Source: an uncultured Granulosicoccaceae bacterium
GTDB taxonomy: Bacteria > Pseudomonadota > Gammaproteobacteria > Granulosicoccales > Granulosicoccaceae
Direction of reading: 5' to 3'
Assembly: GCA_937998875.1 (NCBI GenBank)
Contig: CALLBO010000016.1
Span: 41,716-105,715, forward strand
Length of the DNA: 64,000 nucleotides
In this document: positions 37,898 to 47,300 of the stretch, in pieces
Layout of the letters: each line of letters opens with the position of its first letter
How positions within the stretch are numbered: position 1 is the stretch's first letter
The notes under the pieces: model-generated
Told to the model about the DNA's origin: nothing
What the model saw: the letters and a program-made list of their open reading frames with translations, nothing else
Database searches by the model: none
Made by a program: the position numbers and the translations under genes

Positions 37898-38602
37898 ATG
37901 ATCGCTAATCTTGACTACAATGTGCGTGAATCGCAGCGAGCCCGCAATGTGACATTGAAAGTCAGTCGCCGTCGCGGCCTGGAGGTCGTTGTGCCTGAAG
38001 GATTTGATCATCAACGACTGCCGGAGATTTTAAGCTCCCGTCGAGCGTGGATTGACGGCCAACTGGAGCGCATTGATTCGTTACCGGGACGTTTTGATGA
38101 AAACTGGCCACCGAGGCATCTCTCACTGCAGGCGGCCGGTGCGTCTTTTGAGCTGGATTATCACGAAGTCAGTGGGGATCGAATCAACCTGGAGCAGCTC
38201 GGTGACAGGATCAAAATATTCCGGCCGCTCGAGGTGGATGATGAAAGTCTGGTGTGCCTTTTTATCAGTTGGCTGAAGGGCTATGCGAAACAGCACTATG
38301 CCTCATTGGCGAAAGAGTTATCTGACGAGTCCGGGCTGCATTTCAAGAAGCTTGTTGTGCGCGGCCAGAAAACTCGCTGGGGTAGCTATTCGTCACGCGG
38401 AACTTTGAGCCTCAATTACAAGCTATTGTTTCTGCCCGAGCAGCTCCTGCGACATGTCATATTGCATGAGTTATCACATTCGGTGCACATGAACCACTCT
38501 GAAAAGTTTTGGGCTTTACTGAACCAGCTAGACCCTGATACACAGCTGCATGATAAACAGTTATCGCAGGCGTGGAAGTATTTACCACCGTGGCTTGATT
38601 AG
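37898..38602 (+). CDS. YgjP-like M48-family zinc metallopeptidase
   Basis: 234 residues. The conserved core is TRWGSYSSRGTLSLNYKLLFLP followed by the zinc motif HELSHSVHMNHSEKFW (HExxH plus a third His), typical of the YgjP/DUF45 family. Predicted cytoplasmic. ATG at 37898 is the first in frame. No known substrate. Confidence 0.9.
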   Translation: MIANLDYNVRESQRARNVTLKVSRRRGLEVVVPEGFDHQRLPEILSSRRAWIDGQLERIDSLPGRFDENWPPRHLSLQAAGASFELDYHEVSGDRINLEQLGDRIKIFRPLEVDDESLVCLFISWLKGYAKQHYASLAKELSDESGLHFKKLVVRGQKTRWGSYSSRGTLSLNYKLLFLPEQLLRHVILHELSHSVHMNHSEKFWALLNQLDPDTQLHDKQLSQAWKYLPPWLD

Positions 38603-38673
38603 TCTGGTTCAGTTAATTAAACGCGACTATTGCCAGGCAAGGTATTGTCGACACTCCGTTAAATCTATTGTTA

Positions 38674-39813
38674 ATGAATTCTTCCATTAAAAATGTATCT
38701 CCACAGCAGGCTTATCAGGCAGCGCTTGATTCTGGCCAGCTTCAGGCTGACCCGCTGCAGCTTGAAGTAGTTGCCAGATTGCAGCGCCTTTATGATCGAT
38801 TGTTGATTGTAGAAAAAATGCCGGAAACTCCGAAACACAAAGGTGGATTTTTTAGCAGCCTGTTTGGCAAATCAAAGTCGGCTCCAATCGTAAAGCCAGT
38901 AACTGGATTATATCTTTGGGGTGGGGTCGGGCGCGGTAAAACAATGCTTTGTGACATGTTCTACGCAGGACTGCCAACGCAGAAAAAAAAGCGTGTCCAT
39001 TTTCACCGGTTCATGCAAGGGGTTCATGATCAGCTCTCTGAAATCAAACACGCAGAATCACCGTTGGAAATTGTGGCAGAAACAATAGCCAATGATTGCA
39101 TCGTTTTGGTGCTTGATGAAATGCATGTCAACGATATCACCGATGCGATGTTGATGGGTGGTTTGCTACAGGGGTTATTCAGGCGAGGGGTTGCCCTGGT
39201 AACAACCTCAAACATTGAGCCGGACGGTTTATATAAAGATGGATTGCAAAGGGCGCGTTTTCTACCGGCGATTGACGCAATAAAAAAACATGTAGATGTG
39301 GTTTATCTCGGTGGCGATATTGACTACCGTATGCGGTTGCTTCAAAACGCAGAGGTATATCGTACACCGCTGGATGATGATTCCGATACTGTGCTTGCAG
39401 CACAGTTCAAAGCTATGGTGGCAGGTGAATATAAAGAAGCAGGATTAATCGAAATCAATGGCCGCGATATTCAATCGCGGTTGCTTGCTGATGGTCTGGT
39501 ATGGTTTGAGTTTGATGAATTGTGCAACACAACGCGCTCTACTGATGACTATATTGAGCTGGCTCGTGCGCACCATACTGTGTTGCTCGGCAACGTACCG
39601 GTGATGAATGATACAAACAATGATGCAACGCGGAGATTCATCAACATGATTGATGAATTTTACGATCGCGGTGTGAAGCTGGTGATTACTGCCGAGGTGC
39701 GTCCCGAGTCACTTTATACGGGTAACCGCCTGCAATTCGAGTTTGATCGCACGGTAAGTCGTCTCAGTGAAATGCAGTCACCAGAGTATCTCTCTGCACC
39801 GCACTTATCGTAA
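38674..39813 (+). CDS. zapE: Cell division protein ZapE (AFG1-like ATPase)
   Basis: 379 residues from ATG 38674. AFG1 family: Walker A GGVGRGKTMLCDMFY, KRVHFHRFM, Walker B LVLDEMHVNDITDAMLMGGL, and the sensor block TTSNIEPDGLYKDGLQRARFLPAI. ZapE helps Z-ring constriction in E. coli. A small loop rich in Lys/Gly (FFSSLFGKSKSAP, about 52-64) lies before the P-loop. Confidence 0.93.
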   Translation: MNSSIKNVSPQQAYQAALDSGQLQADPLQLEVVARLQRLYDRLLIVEKMPETPKHKGGFFSSLFGKSKSAPIVKPVTGLYLWGGVGRGKTMLCDMFYAGLPTQKKKRVHFHRFMQGVHDQLSEIKHAESPLEIVAETIANDCIVLVLDEMHVNDITDAMLMGGLLQGLFRRGVALVTTSNIEPDGLYKDGLQRARFLPAIDAIKKHVDVVYLGGDIDYRMRLLQNAEVYRTPLDDDSDTVLAAQFKAMVAGEYKEAGLIEINGRDIQSRLLADGLVWFEFDELCNTTRSTDDYIELARAHHTVLLGNVPVMNDTNNDATRRFINMIDEFYDRGVKLVITAEVRPESLYTGNRLQFEFDRTVSRLSEMQSPEYLSAPHLS

Positions 39814-39834
39814 GTTGCTCAACGTATCGGTTTT

Positions 39835-40731
39835 TTACTGATCGGCTGTGGTGCTGTTGTCAGAGGCATCGGGTTTAGCGTCTGATTCATTTTTTCGCCC
39901 GGTAGCATGTTTCTGGGTTCTCCAGGGTGCTCGTCGGGATTTCCCGGTCTCACGTTTTCCGGATTCGTTTTTTGTGTCTGATCCGTTTTCAGCTGACTGA
40001 GCGTCTACAGAGTCTCCATTCCCGGTTTCGACTGACTGCTGTGGCTGATCCGGGGTTTGAATTTCTGAGTCGATGCCCGAGTCGCTTCCAGTATCGTTAC
40101 CTGAGTCATTACTTTGTGGTGCGCTGTTGTCAGATGAGGCTGCATTGTTGGGGGAGCGACTGTTGCGATTGCGTGGATTGCGCCTGTTCTGATTTTTGTT
40201 CACTCCGCCGTCATTACTTTTATCATTATCTTTATTGGTGTTTCTGGCTTCAGCTCGCTCTACTGCAATCTGTTGTGCTGCAAACCGTGCTTGATCTTCT
40301 CGGTACCAGTCACTGCTTCTGTATTGGTCAATGCCACCATATGAATCACCGTGACTCCAGCTATTCCCGTTTGAATTCTGGCCATTGCGACTGTGGCCCT
40401 GGGGTCTGCGGCCATTGTGCTGAGGTCTGTTGTTGTTTGCCGGTCTTCGGTTGCCGTTGTTGCCTGTTTGAGAACTGTTGCCGTTGGCCTGATTGCCGAA
40501 GTTATCAGCGTTTCTTTGTTGTCGACCCTGGTTTTTATTCTTGTTTTGATTCTGGGGTCGTCTGGCTTTTTGCGGTGGTCTGCGATTAGGTTTGCCGTTG
40601 GGTTGGTTGCCTGCCTGGTTGCCTGCTTGGGCACTTGCGGTATTGCTGTTACTGGCATTGTCGGGTCGCGGTTTCGGCTTGCGCGGACGACGGTTGGCAT
40701 TTGAAGGCTTGTTGTTGGGTGTCTCTGACAT
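39835..40731 (-). CDS. Intrinsically disordered Asn/Arg/Gln-rich protein
   Basis: 298 residues, almost all low complexity. Residues 1-125 are basic and rich in Asn, Arg, Pro, Gln and Gly (RRPRKPKPRP, RRPQNQNKNKNQ, NRRPANNNRPQ); a short less biased core (about 135-165: YGGIDQYRSSDWYREDQARFAAQQIAVERAEA) follows; then a Ser/Asn/Asp-rich acidic tail with a last basic patch. Such composition suits RNA binding or condensate formation, as in RNase E or helicase tails, but no such domain is attached. The coding-frame bias is persuasive; no family recognised. It is convergent with zapE. Confidence 0.65.
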   Translation of the reverse strand: MSETPNNKPSNANRRPRKPKPRPDNASNSNTASAQAGNQAGNQPNGKPNRRPPQKARRPQNQNKNKNQGRQQRNADNFGNQANGNSSQTGNNGNRRPANNNRPQHNGRRPQGHSRNGQNSNGNSWSHGDSYGGIDQYRSSDWYREDQARFAAQQIAVERAEARNTNKDNDKSNDGGVNKNQNRRNPRNRNSRSPNNAASSDNSAPQSNDSGNDTGSDSGIDSEIQTPDQPQQSVETGNGDSVDAQSAENGSDTKNESGKRETGKSRRAPWRTQKHATGRKNESDAKPDASDNSTTADQ

Positions 40732-41365
40732 ATTGTGCTTCTTTGGCTAATCGCTTCTTCAGACAATGACGACGCGTAAACGCAGTCGGCTAAGACTCTT
40801 CGGACTCTTGAAGTTGGCCGAACCTAAGCAGATGGCGCGTAGCCAGTGCCAGGAAAATTTTTATCAGCATTTTGGATACTGGTTGCTTATCAATGCAGTG
40901 ACAACAAACATCTATTCAAGAACTCGTGATTGATTAAGTAATTAGCAGCCTGACCAACCAAAGCACGTTTTATTTATTGGATGCTTACGATTGTCGCAGC
41001 TACTTGTTCCGGTAAATTATGACCGGTGGTTGGCAATCCGGTAGCAGGTATTCTGGCCTGCTTAGCTGTACCGATTGCATTCTCGCAGTTTTGCTGCGGT
41101 ATCCGGCGGTAGCTGGCCGGATGTGTCGTCGCCTAGCGACTGACTGTTATCTGTAGTTTAGCAAACTTTCGGCTCGACATACCAGCAGTTCCTCCGATTG
41201 TACTAAACAGGCTGTGGGGTCTGTCCGGTTTCTGTATTGGTCTCTGGTGTTGACCGCGCCGGCGGATCTGGTTGCACTGACCAGTTGCTCCTGCCCTGGC
41301 TGGTTCTTTGGGCCAAGTTTTGGTCTGGTTCTCTCTGGTCTGGTGCTCTCTGGTCTGGTTTTTGG
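40732..41365. other. 634-bp stretch with no convincing gene
   Basis: No reading frame here looks coding. It holds small hairpin-capable repeats, such as CCGGT and ACCGG arms near 41010-41030 and GTCGC-CTA-GCGAC near 41130, and ends in the 15-bp tandem repeat. It is the 5' side of the disordered-protein gene, so some of it is probably that gene's promoter and leader. Confidence 0.6.
41321..41363 (+). repeat. 15-bp tandem repeat, nearly three copies
   Basis: TGGTCTGGTTCTCTC (41321-41335) and TGGTCTGGTGCTCTC (41336-41350) are followed by a partial third copy ending in a T-run (TGGTCTGGTTTTT). It lies just beyond the 3' end of the small orphan ORF on the other strand. Confidence 0.85.
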
Positions 41366-41764
41366 CTAGTTGCTGAGTGGTGCGCCAGTTTCTATACGGT
41401 TCCCAGCAACCGCTACCTTGGTAGCAGGGCTATTGGATACGCCGGTGTGTGAGTCGAGCGCGCCTGTTTCGAATATCGGATTTGTATCGAGTAACGTCGT
41501 TGATTCCAGTATTGTGTCGGATTCGGTAAGCGGGCCCGATCCGACTAATACACCCTGTTCTGAAACGATGCTGGCGTGGGTCTGAGTAAGATCATCGAAA
41601 TCAACTGGATGATTGGTTAGATAAAGTAACAGGGCTGCAAACGCGATTTCAGCGGCAATCACAACACCTGACTCGAAAGGTACTGTGGTGTGCTTTTCAT
41701 GACGTGGCTTTGAATTCAGCGTTGCATGATACGGCGTTGGTGTGGAATTCCCTGTTTTCATCAT
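41366..41764 (-). CDS. Possible small membrane protein (orphan ORF)
   Basis: 132 residues with one hydrophobic helix (VVIAAEIAFAALLLYL, about 34-49) between a polar N-terminus and a Ser/Thr-rich tail. There is no family match and no clear ribosome binding site before ATG 41764 (the upstream stretch is A/T only). Composition looks protein-like, but it could be a chance ORF. Confidence 0.4.
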   Translation of the reverse strand: MMKTGNSTPTPYHATLNSKPRHEKHTTVPFESGVVIAAEIAFAALLLYLTNHPVDFDDLTQTHASIVSEQGVLVGSGPLTESDTILESTTLLDTNPIFETGALDSHTGVSNSPATKVAVAGNRIETGAPLSN

Positions 41765-42099
41765 TTTTTATTATTTTTATTTTGATGACAGTAAAATCTG
41801 ACGAAACGTACCTCGTCGGAACCACTGGGTAGTTGTGAAGCTCATGAGTTGCCATTGGGCAGCTGCGACATGGAATTGTAGCGTGTTTTTTTGACTTTTC
41901 AGATTTGAAATCGCTATTAACCTTCATGTAATCAGCGTGAAAATGTCTCATTGCAGCAGTTATTTAGTGCAATACGAACTGGGTCACACTTTCATGTAAG
42001 CAAGCTTCTGATGGGCGTTAAGCGAAAATTATCGCTGAACTGTTTATACCTGCTCCAAACAGATACAATACTGACAGCGATATTAGTTGAGACCTTGCG
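41765..42099. other. 335-bp AT-rich intergenic region before ubiK
   Basis: I see no gene. It separates the minus-strand orphan ORF from ubiK, so it should hold the ubiK promoter; no well-spaced -35/-10 pair or operator stands out. Confidence 0.5.
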
Positions 42100-42351
42100 A
42101 TGAAAAAGAGCGGTATTTTGCTGGATGAATTAGCAGAAAAGCTTGGTCAAGCTCTTCCTCCAGGAGCTGCAAGTCTGAAAGCAGATTTTGAAAAAAATGC
42201 CCGTGCCTCAGTGCAATCAGCACTTGGTAAAATGGACCTGGTAACACGTGAAGAGTTTGATATTCAAGTGGCTCTGCTTGAAAGAACTCGCGAAAAGCTT
42301 GACCGGCTTGAAAAGTTGTTTGAGGAATCGAATAAAAATTCTGCTGGCTAA
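42100..42351 (+). CDS. ubiK: Ubiquinone biosynthesis accessory factor UbiK
   Basis: 83 residues, BMFP/YqiC family. The N-terminal part (LLDELAEKLGQALPPGAASLKADFEKN in pieces) is amphipathic and the C-terminus (EEFDIQVALLERTREKLDRLEKLFEE) is a trimeric coiled coil. UbiK works with UbiJ in the soluble ubiquinone-synthesis complex. comM follows after 146 bp. Confidence 0.93.
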   Translation: MKKSGILLDELAEKLGQALPPGAASLKADFEKNARASVQSALGKMDLVTREEFDIQVALLERTREKLDRLEKLFEESNKNSAG

Positions 42352-42497
42352 TCTCTCCGAAGGCAGTTGCTGGCGCAGAGAAACGCGCATGGTATTGATA
42401 AAATATCCATGTAGTCATCTTGAAGTATCCAAGCCCATGGGTACTTGTGCTCAATAGTACATAAGCAGTAAATTTCGAAGTAACAGGTTGTAAGAAG

Positions 42498-44030
42498 TTG
42501 AATTTGTCAGTGGTAAATAGCCGAGCACTTGTCGGTGTTAACGCAGTCCCCGTATCGGTGGAAATTCACCTCTCAGGTGGGTTACCCGCACTGTCTATTG
42601 TCGGCATGCCGGAAACAGCAGTACGGGAAAGCAAAGATCGCGTTCGTGCTGCTCTGCTGAATTCAGGTTTCGAATTTCCACCAAGCCGGATAACGGTAAA
42701 CCTTGCTCCTGCTGACTTACCCAAATCCGGTGGCCGATTCGATCTGCCGATTGCAATGGGGTTGCTGGCCGCTTCAAGTCAGCTCGATAGTGGTCTTTTA
42801 GATCGATACGAGTTTATTGGTGAGCTGGCGCTCGGTGGCGAATTGCGCGGGGTAACTGGCGCACTCCCAACCGCGCTGGCGACGCAAGGTAGTGGCCGGG
42901 GTCTGGTTGTCAGTGCCGAAAATGCGGCCGAGGCCAGTCTGGCAGAGCACTGCGAGGTTTTCACGGCAGAAACGTTGCTCGAATTGTGTAATCAGCTGGT
43001 ATCACCGCAGGGACTGCGAAGGTTGCAGCCTGACTCAGGTGAGCCCAAAGCGTTGCCGAGAAATACACCGGACCTTGCAGATGTGCGTGGCCAGTATCAG
43101 GCCCGACGAGCGCTGGAAATAGCTGCCAGTGGCGGCCATAACATGCTGTTTGTCGGCCCGCCTGGCACGGGTAAGTCTATGCTTGCGAGCAGATTACCGG
43201 CAGTGATGCCGTCGATGTCGCTCGAAGAAGCGCTGGAAACAGCGTCTGTCGCATCTATCAGTAGTGGAGGGTTCGATGTGTCCGCCTTCCGGGAAAGACC
43301 ATATCGCGCTCCGCACCACACGGCTTCCGGAGTTGCTTTGGTAGGAGGTGGTGGGCAGCCAAAACCCGGCGAAATCTCGTTAGCGCATAACGGGGTCCTG
43401 TTTCTTGATGAGTTGCCGGAATTCCCGCGGCATGTATTGGATGTAATGCGTGAGCCAATTGAGAACGGCGAGATCACAATCTCACGCGCCGGGCAGCAGG
43501 CTGATTTTCCGGCCCGCATTCAGCTGGTCGCCGCAATGAATCCATGCCCTTGCGGTTACTTTGGCGATGAGCGTGAGCCGTGTCGCTGTAGCCCGGATCA
43601 AATATCACGTTACCAATCACGAATATCCGGTCCGCTGCTTGATCGGGTTGATATTCAAATAGAAGTAAAACGCATCGCCTATGATCAGCTACGTAGTGAT
43701 GCAAAAAAAGGTGAGTGTAGCCAGGCAGTCAGGCAGCGAGTTGAGCAGGCGAATCGGTTGCAGTTAGCGCGCAGCGGAAAGTCGAATGCAAGACTAAGCA
43801 ACAATGAGGTTGAAAAATACTGTCAGCTCAATGAAGCACAACATGCCTGGCTTGGCGCGGCGCTTGAAAAGTTTAATCTGTCTGCACGGGCAATACACCG
43901 CACGCTTAAAGTCGCCCGCACAGTGGCAGACATGGAGCAATCAACAGAAATAAAAGCAGAGCACCTTAAAGAGGCGCTAAGTTATCGCGCGAAACTGGGT
44001 GATACTTCGAACCTACGTAGTGAGCTGTAA
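42498..44030 (+). CDS. comM: ComM/YifB Mg-chelatase-like AAA+ ATPase
   Basis: 510 residues, complete. An N-terminal Lon-like domain (ALVGVNAVPVSVEIHLSGGLP), then the AAA module with Walker A GPPGTGKSM (about 219-227), LFLDELPEF, and the cysteine cluster CPCGYFGDERE-CRC (from Cys350), ending with the helical SYRAKLG tail. ComM is a hexameric helicase that drives branch migration in natural transformation. The start is TTG at 42498. comM is a known target for genomic islands in other Gammaproteobacteria (AbaR islands in Acinetobacter); here the gene itself is intact and an accessory region begins right after it. Confidence 0.95.
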   Translation: MNLSVVNSRALVGVNAVPVSVEIHLSGGLPALSIVGMPETAVRESKDRVRAALLNSGFEFPPSRITVNLAPADLPKSGGRFDLPIAMGLLAASSQLDSGLLDRYEFIGELALGGELRGVTGALPTALATQGSGRGLVVSAENAAEASLAEHCEVFTAETLLELCNQLVSPQGLRRLQPDSGEPKALPRNTPDLADVRGQYQARRALEIAASGGHNMLFVGPPGTGKSMLASRLPAVMPSMSLEEALETASVASISSGGFDVSAFRERPYRAPHHTASGVALVGGGGQPKPGEISLAHNGVLFLDELPEFPRHVLDVMREPIENGEITISRAGQQADFPARIQLVAAMNPCPCGYFGDEREPCRCSPDQISRYQSRISGPLLDRVDIQIEVKRIAYDQLRSDAKKGECSQAVRQRVEQANRLQLARSGKSNARLSNNEVEKYCQLNEAQHAWLGAALEKFNLSARAIHRTLKVARTVADMEQSTEIKAEHLKEALSYRAKLGDTSNLRSEL

Positions 44031-44031
44031 A

Positions 44032-44136
44032 CAGACTGGAGCCGTGAAATGGTTCAACACTGAAAAGGGCTATAGATTCGCTCTCAACGAATCCGGTGAA
44101 GAAGTTTCATCCCGGAGAGTCGGCCGGCCGATGTAG
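44032..44136 (+). pseudogene. Cold-shock-protein remnant
   Basis: Codons from 44032 read QTGAVKWFNTEKGYRFAL, then NESGEEVSS before a stop at 44134. Residues QTG-VKWFN-EKGY match the start of CspA-type cold-shock proteins, but the RNP1 motif is spoilt (KGYRFAL for KGYGFI), the rest of the domain is missing and there is no start codon: the frame begins over the comM stop. I read it as a gene fragment at the island border. Confidence 0.7.
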
Positions 44137-44340
44137 TGGTATCGACCACTTTATGGAGCGATACATGATTGTCGTCCTTGTGTTCTAAATCTGTAACCAA
44201 TGGTTATGACGTTACGACGCGAAACTCAACAAATTCTTTGCGTCATGACATATTTCGTTGTAATTTATGGATACACACCCTTCTTGACGGTGTTCTGCTC
44301 CGGCTGGCCCTGCACTTATTCAACTTTTTGAATCAATCAT
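44137..44340. other. AT-rich leader of the accessory NTPase gene
   Basis: Together with the cold-shock remnant this makes the 310-bp gap after comM. A short GTGGT-CCAC hairpin at about 44135-44150 is visible; otherwise no gene or clear promoter. The NTPase ATG has no good ribosome binding site. Confidence 0.5.
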
Positions 44341-47300
44341 ATGACTGACGATGCCAGATTAGACCAGGACAACAATGAGCACGGTGGTGATACTGCACTA
44401 CCATATCTGGAACGTACCCTTGTAATCAATGGCCAAGAGTTTGGTCAGGAACACCTGTTGACTCTAACTGGTCCCATTGTAGTTTTAGGTGAGCCAGGAG
44501 CAGGTAAAACGCAGTTGTTTGCTAGTGTGGCAGACCGTCTTGGTGTCGAAATGCAAGATGCAAGAATATTCGCTAACAAAACTGCTGAACGGGCTGATGG
44601 GGCAAAATATCTTCTAGTCGATGCGATGGATGAGGTCTCTATGATTGAGGGAAGTGGAGCAATTGACAAGTTGCTCTTTGCATCATCTGCTGTCGGCGCT
44701 GATACGTTTATGATCTCAACTCGATCTGCACATTGGAATGAAGCGCGAAAAATCTATACCGAAAAGTGCTTCGGTGAAGAGCTGACGGTTGTTCGCATAC
44801 TCCCTTTAACCCATGATCAACAAGAGATTCTTTTTTGTTATCTACTACCCGGACATGACTTCAACGTATTTAAAAACAAAATAGAAAAAGTAGGCCTTGA
44901 TGATCTTTTAGGGAATCCTAACCTTTTGAAGCTAGTTGTGCGTGGTTACGGTCGTACTGATGGTGAGATAGAATCAAAAACTGGCGTTTTTGCTAGTGCT
45001 ATAGAACTTTTGGTAGCCGAACATAATGAAGAAAAGCCACATCAGGCACTTCCATCGATCGAACGTTTGGTGGCGATCGGTGACGAGGTGTGTGCTAAAG
45101 CGCTTTTGGCTGGTGCAATTGGCATTTCAAATTTTGAAAATAGCAGTACACGTGAATTTCCCTACAGGGAATCACTCAGCTGTGGTGAATGTATGGAGTA
45201 CCTCGTAAACTCTGGGCTATTTACATCTTCAAGCCATGGAGCTAACTTCCATGAATTAACCCACAGAACAATTGTTGAGTTCTGTGCTGCGCGTTATTTG
45301 GCGAAAAGTGTACAAGACCCACAAAGTATCTTTAGCTTAAGTCGGCTGTTGTCACTTATTGCGCCTAATGGTTTTGTGCGGGAGGAGTTTCGTGGGGTTT
45401 TGGGTTGGCTTACAACCCAGCTCACTAATAACGACTCACGGAAGAGGATAATAAACATCGATCCGGTCTCTGTGTTCGCAGCTGGAGATCCGCCGCAGTT
45501 AGATGATAATTCGAAGGTGGCGTTGCTAAGAGCGTTGTGTCGTGTATCGAAAGAAGATCCCGCTTCATTTGGTGCAGTAGATTGGTATCGAATGAATGTG
45601 CGTGGATTTTTCTCACCGTCAGTCATGACGGAAGCGCAAGAAATATTAGAGGATCCAGATACCACATCGAATCTAAAGTCTGTGCTTTTGAGATCGATGG
45701 CTGGTGCTAATTTGACCTCATGTATCAACGATTCGCTACTTAGGTTAGCAACAAATAAAGAAGAGAGTAGGCATGTGCGGTCCTATGCATTGCAAACATG
45801 GGAATTTGAAAAAATCACACTTGAAAAAACGATTGAGAAAATTCTTTGTGAAAATAGTGAAGATGCTTTGGATATCGTACTTTCTTCCCTTGGAGAGCTG
45901 CGACTAAAAGAACTTGGTACTAATCTGTTGCTGTTATTGGCAAATAGGTTTGGTGAAATTTATAGCGCGGATCGTGATCGGTATGCATCTCTATACGTGT
46001 CAAATAAAATTGTATTGCAGAACGCCATCTATGGCGTGTTGCTTGAGAGCGCAATTCAGATGCTTGGTACGATTACGTCGGAGCTAACGTGTGCGTGTGA
46101 GGATGAAAAAGCCTATAGATGTGATTGTCGGGCTGGAATGAGTTTTGTGGCTAGTATGATCTTGGATCGAGTGCTGAGAGATGAGGGCTTTGAACTGGAT
46201 GCAAAACAAGTGTGGTCGTGGATAAAACCAATGCGCTTCAGTTTCACTGGTGGGGGTCGGAGCGAAGACGAGAGCTTTTTAAGTGAGAATGAAGAGGCCC
46301 GTCGTGCAATTCAGCTAGTTGCGTTACGTGAAAATAGAACTGCTAAGGGTATGAGGGATGCTGTATTCCACATAAACCATCATGGTTATCGTGATTTGTA
46401 TTTTTCGCTTGACGACATTCACTCTATTTTATGTGTGGCTTTTGAGGAGGACGATATTGCGTTGTGGGAAACGTTTTATCCCGGTATAGATTATCGTCAC
46501 CAAGAAAATATAAATCTACTGAACCGTCGTCGCCTCATGAGGGGGCACGCACGAGAGAAGCTCGACTTTATGCGTGCATGGTATTTACTTGAGCATGCTG
46601 ACAAAAAAAACCGAATGACAATAACGGATGGTTTCACGCGGAAGCATCGCCGATTCATGAGAAGATGTGATCGCGAGAATGTAGAGGAGCAAAAAGAACT
46701 TCAAAAGGAATTTGATAAACACAAAAAGTCAATTCAAGAAGGAAAGAACATACAGTGGCTTGTTCATTTGGCATGTCACTATTTCACCGGTGATAATAGA
46801 ACCATAGAAAAGCTGACGTTGCCGAGTGGCGAATTTATTGAGTTGTCTTTGCGTAACAGCTTGCAATATTTGAGTGATCAGGTCCCTAGTTTAGAAGACG
46901 AGGCTAAGTCCAGCGCAGAGGGTAAAACACCGTATGTGGTGATTGTAGCGCATGCTGCGACGTTAGCTGAGTTTATACATACGGGCACGGTTAAGTATAT
47001 CGATAAACGTATACTGGAGGTGGTTAAAACACAAGGTTCTACTAGCTACGGTAACAGGCAAGAGTGGAGTATGCTTAATCGCTTTCAGGAAGAGTTGAAC
47101 GGCGTTTTATTCAACGATGAAGGATCTGCCGAAAAATACGCGAGAGCTTATGTTGAGGGGCGGCTTAATGTGAACGCTAAACACATAAATACTCATTGGT
47201 TTCTAACTGAAGCGCCTTTTGAGCGGCTTAGGTCAATTTTGCCTTTGGAGTGGCTGGGTCAGTATCCAGGTGCCTGTTCCGACGTGATTAAGGAGTTGTT

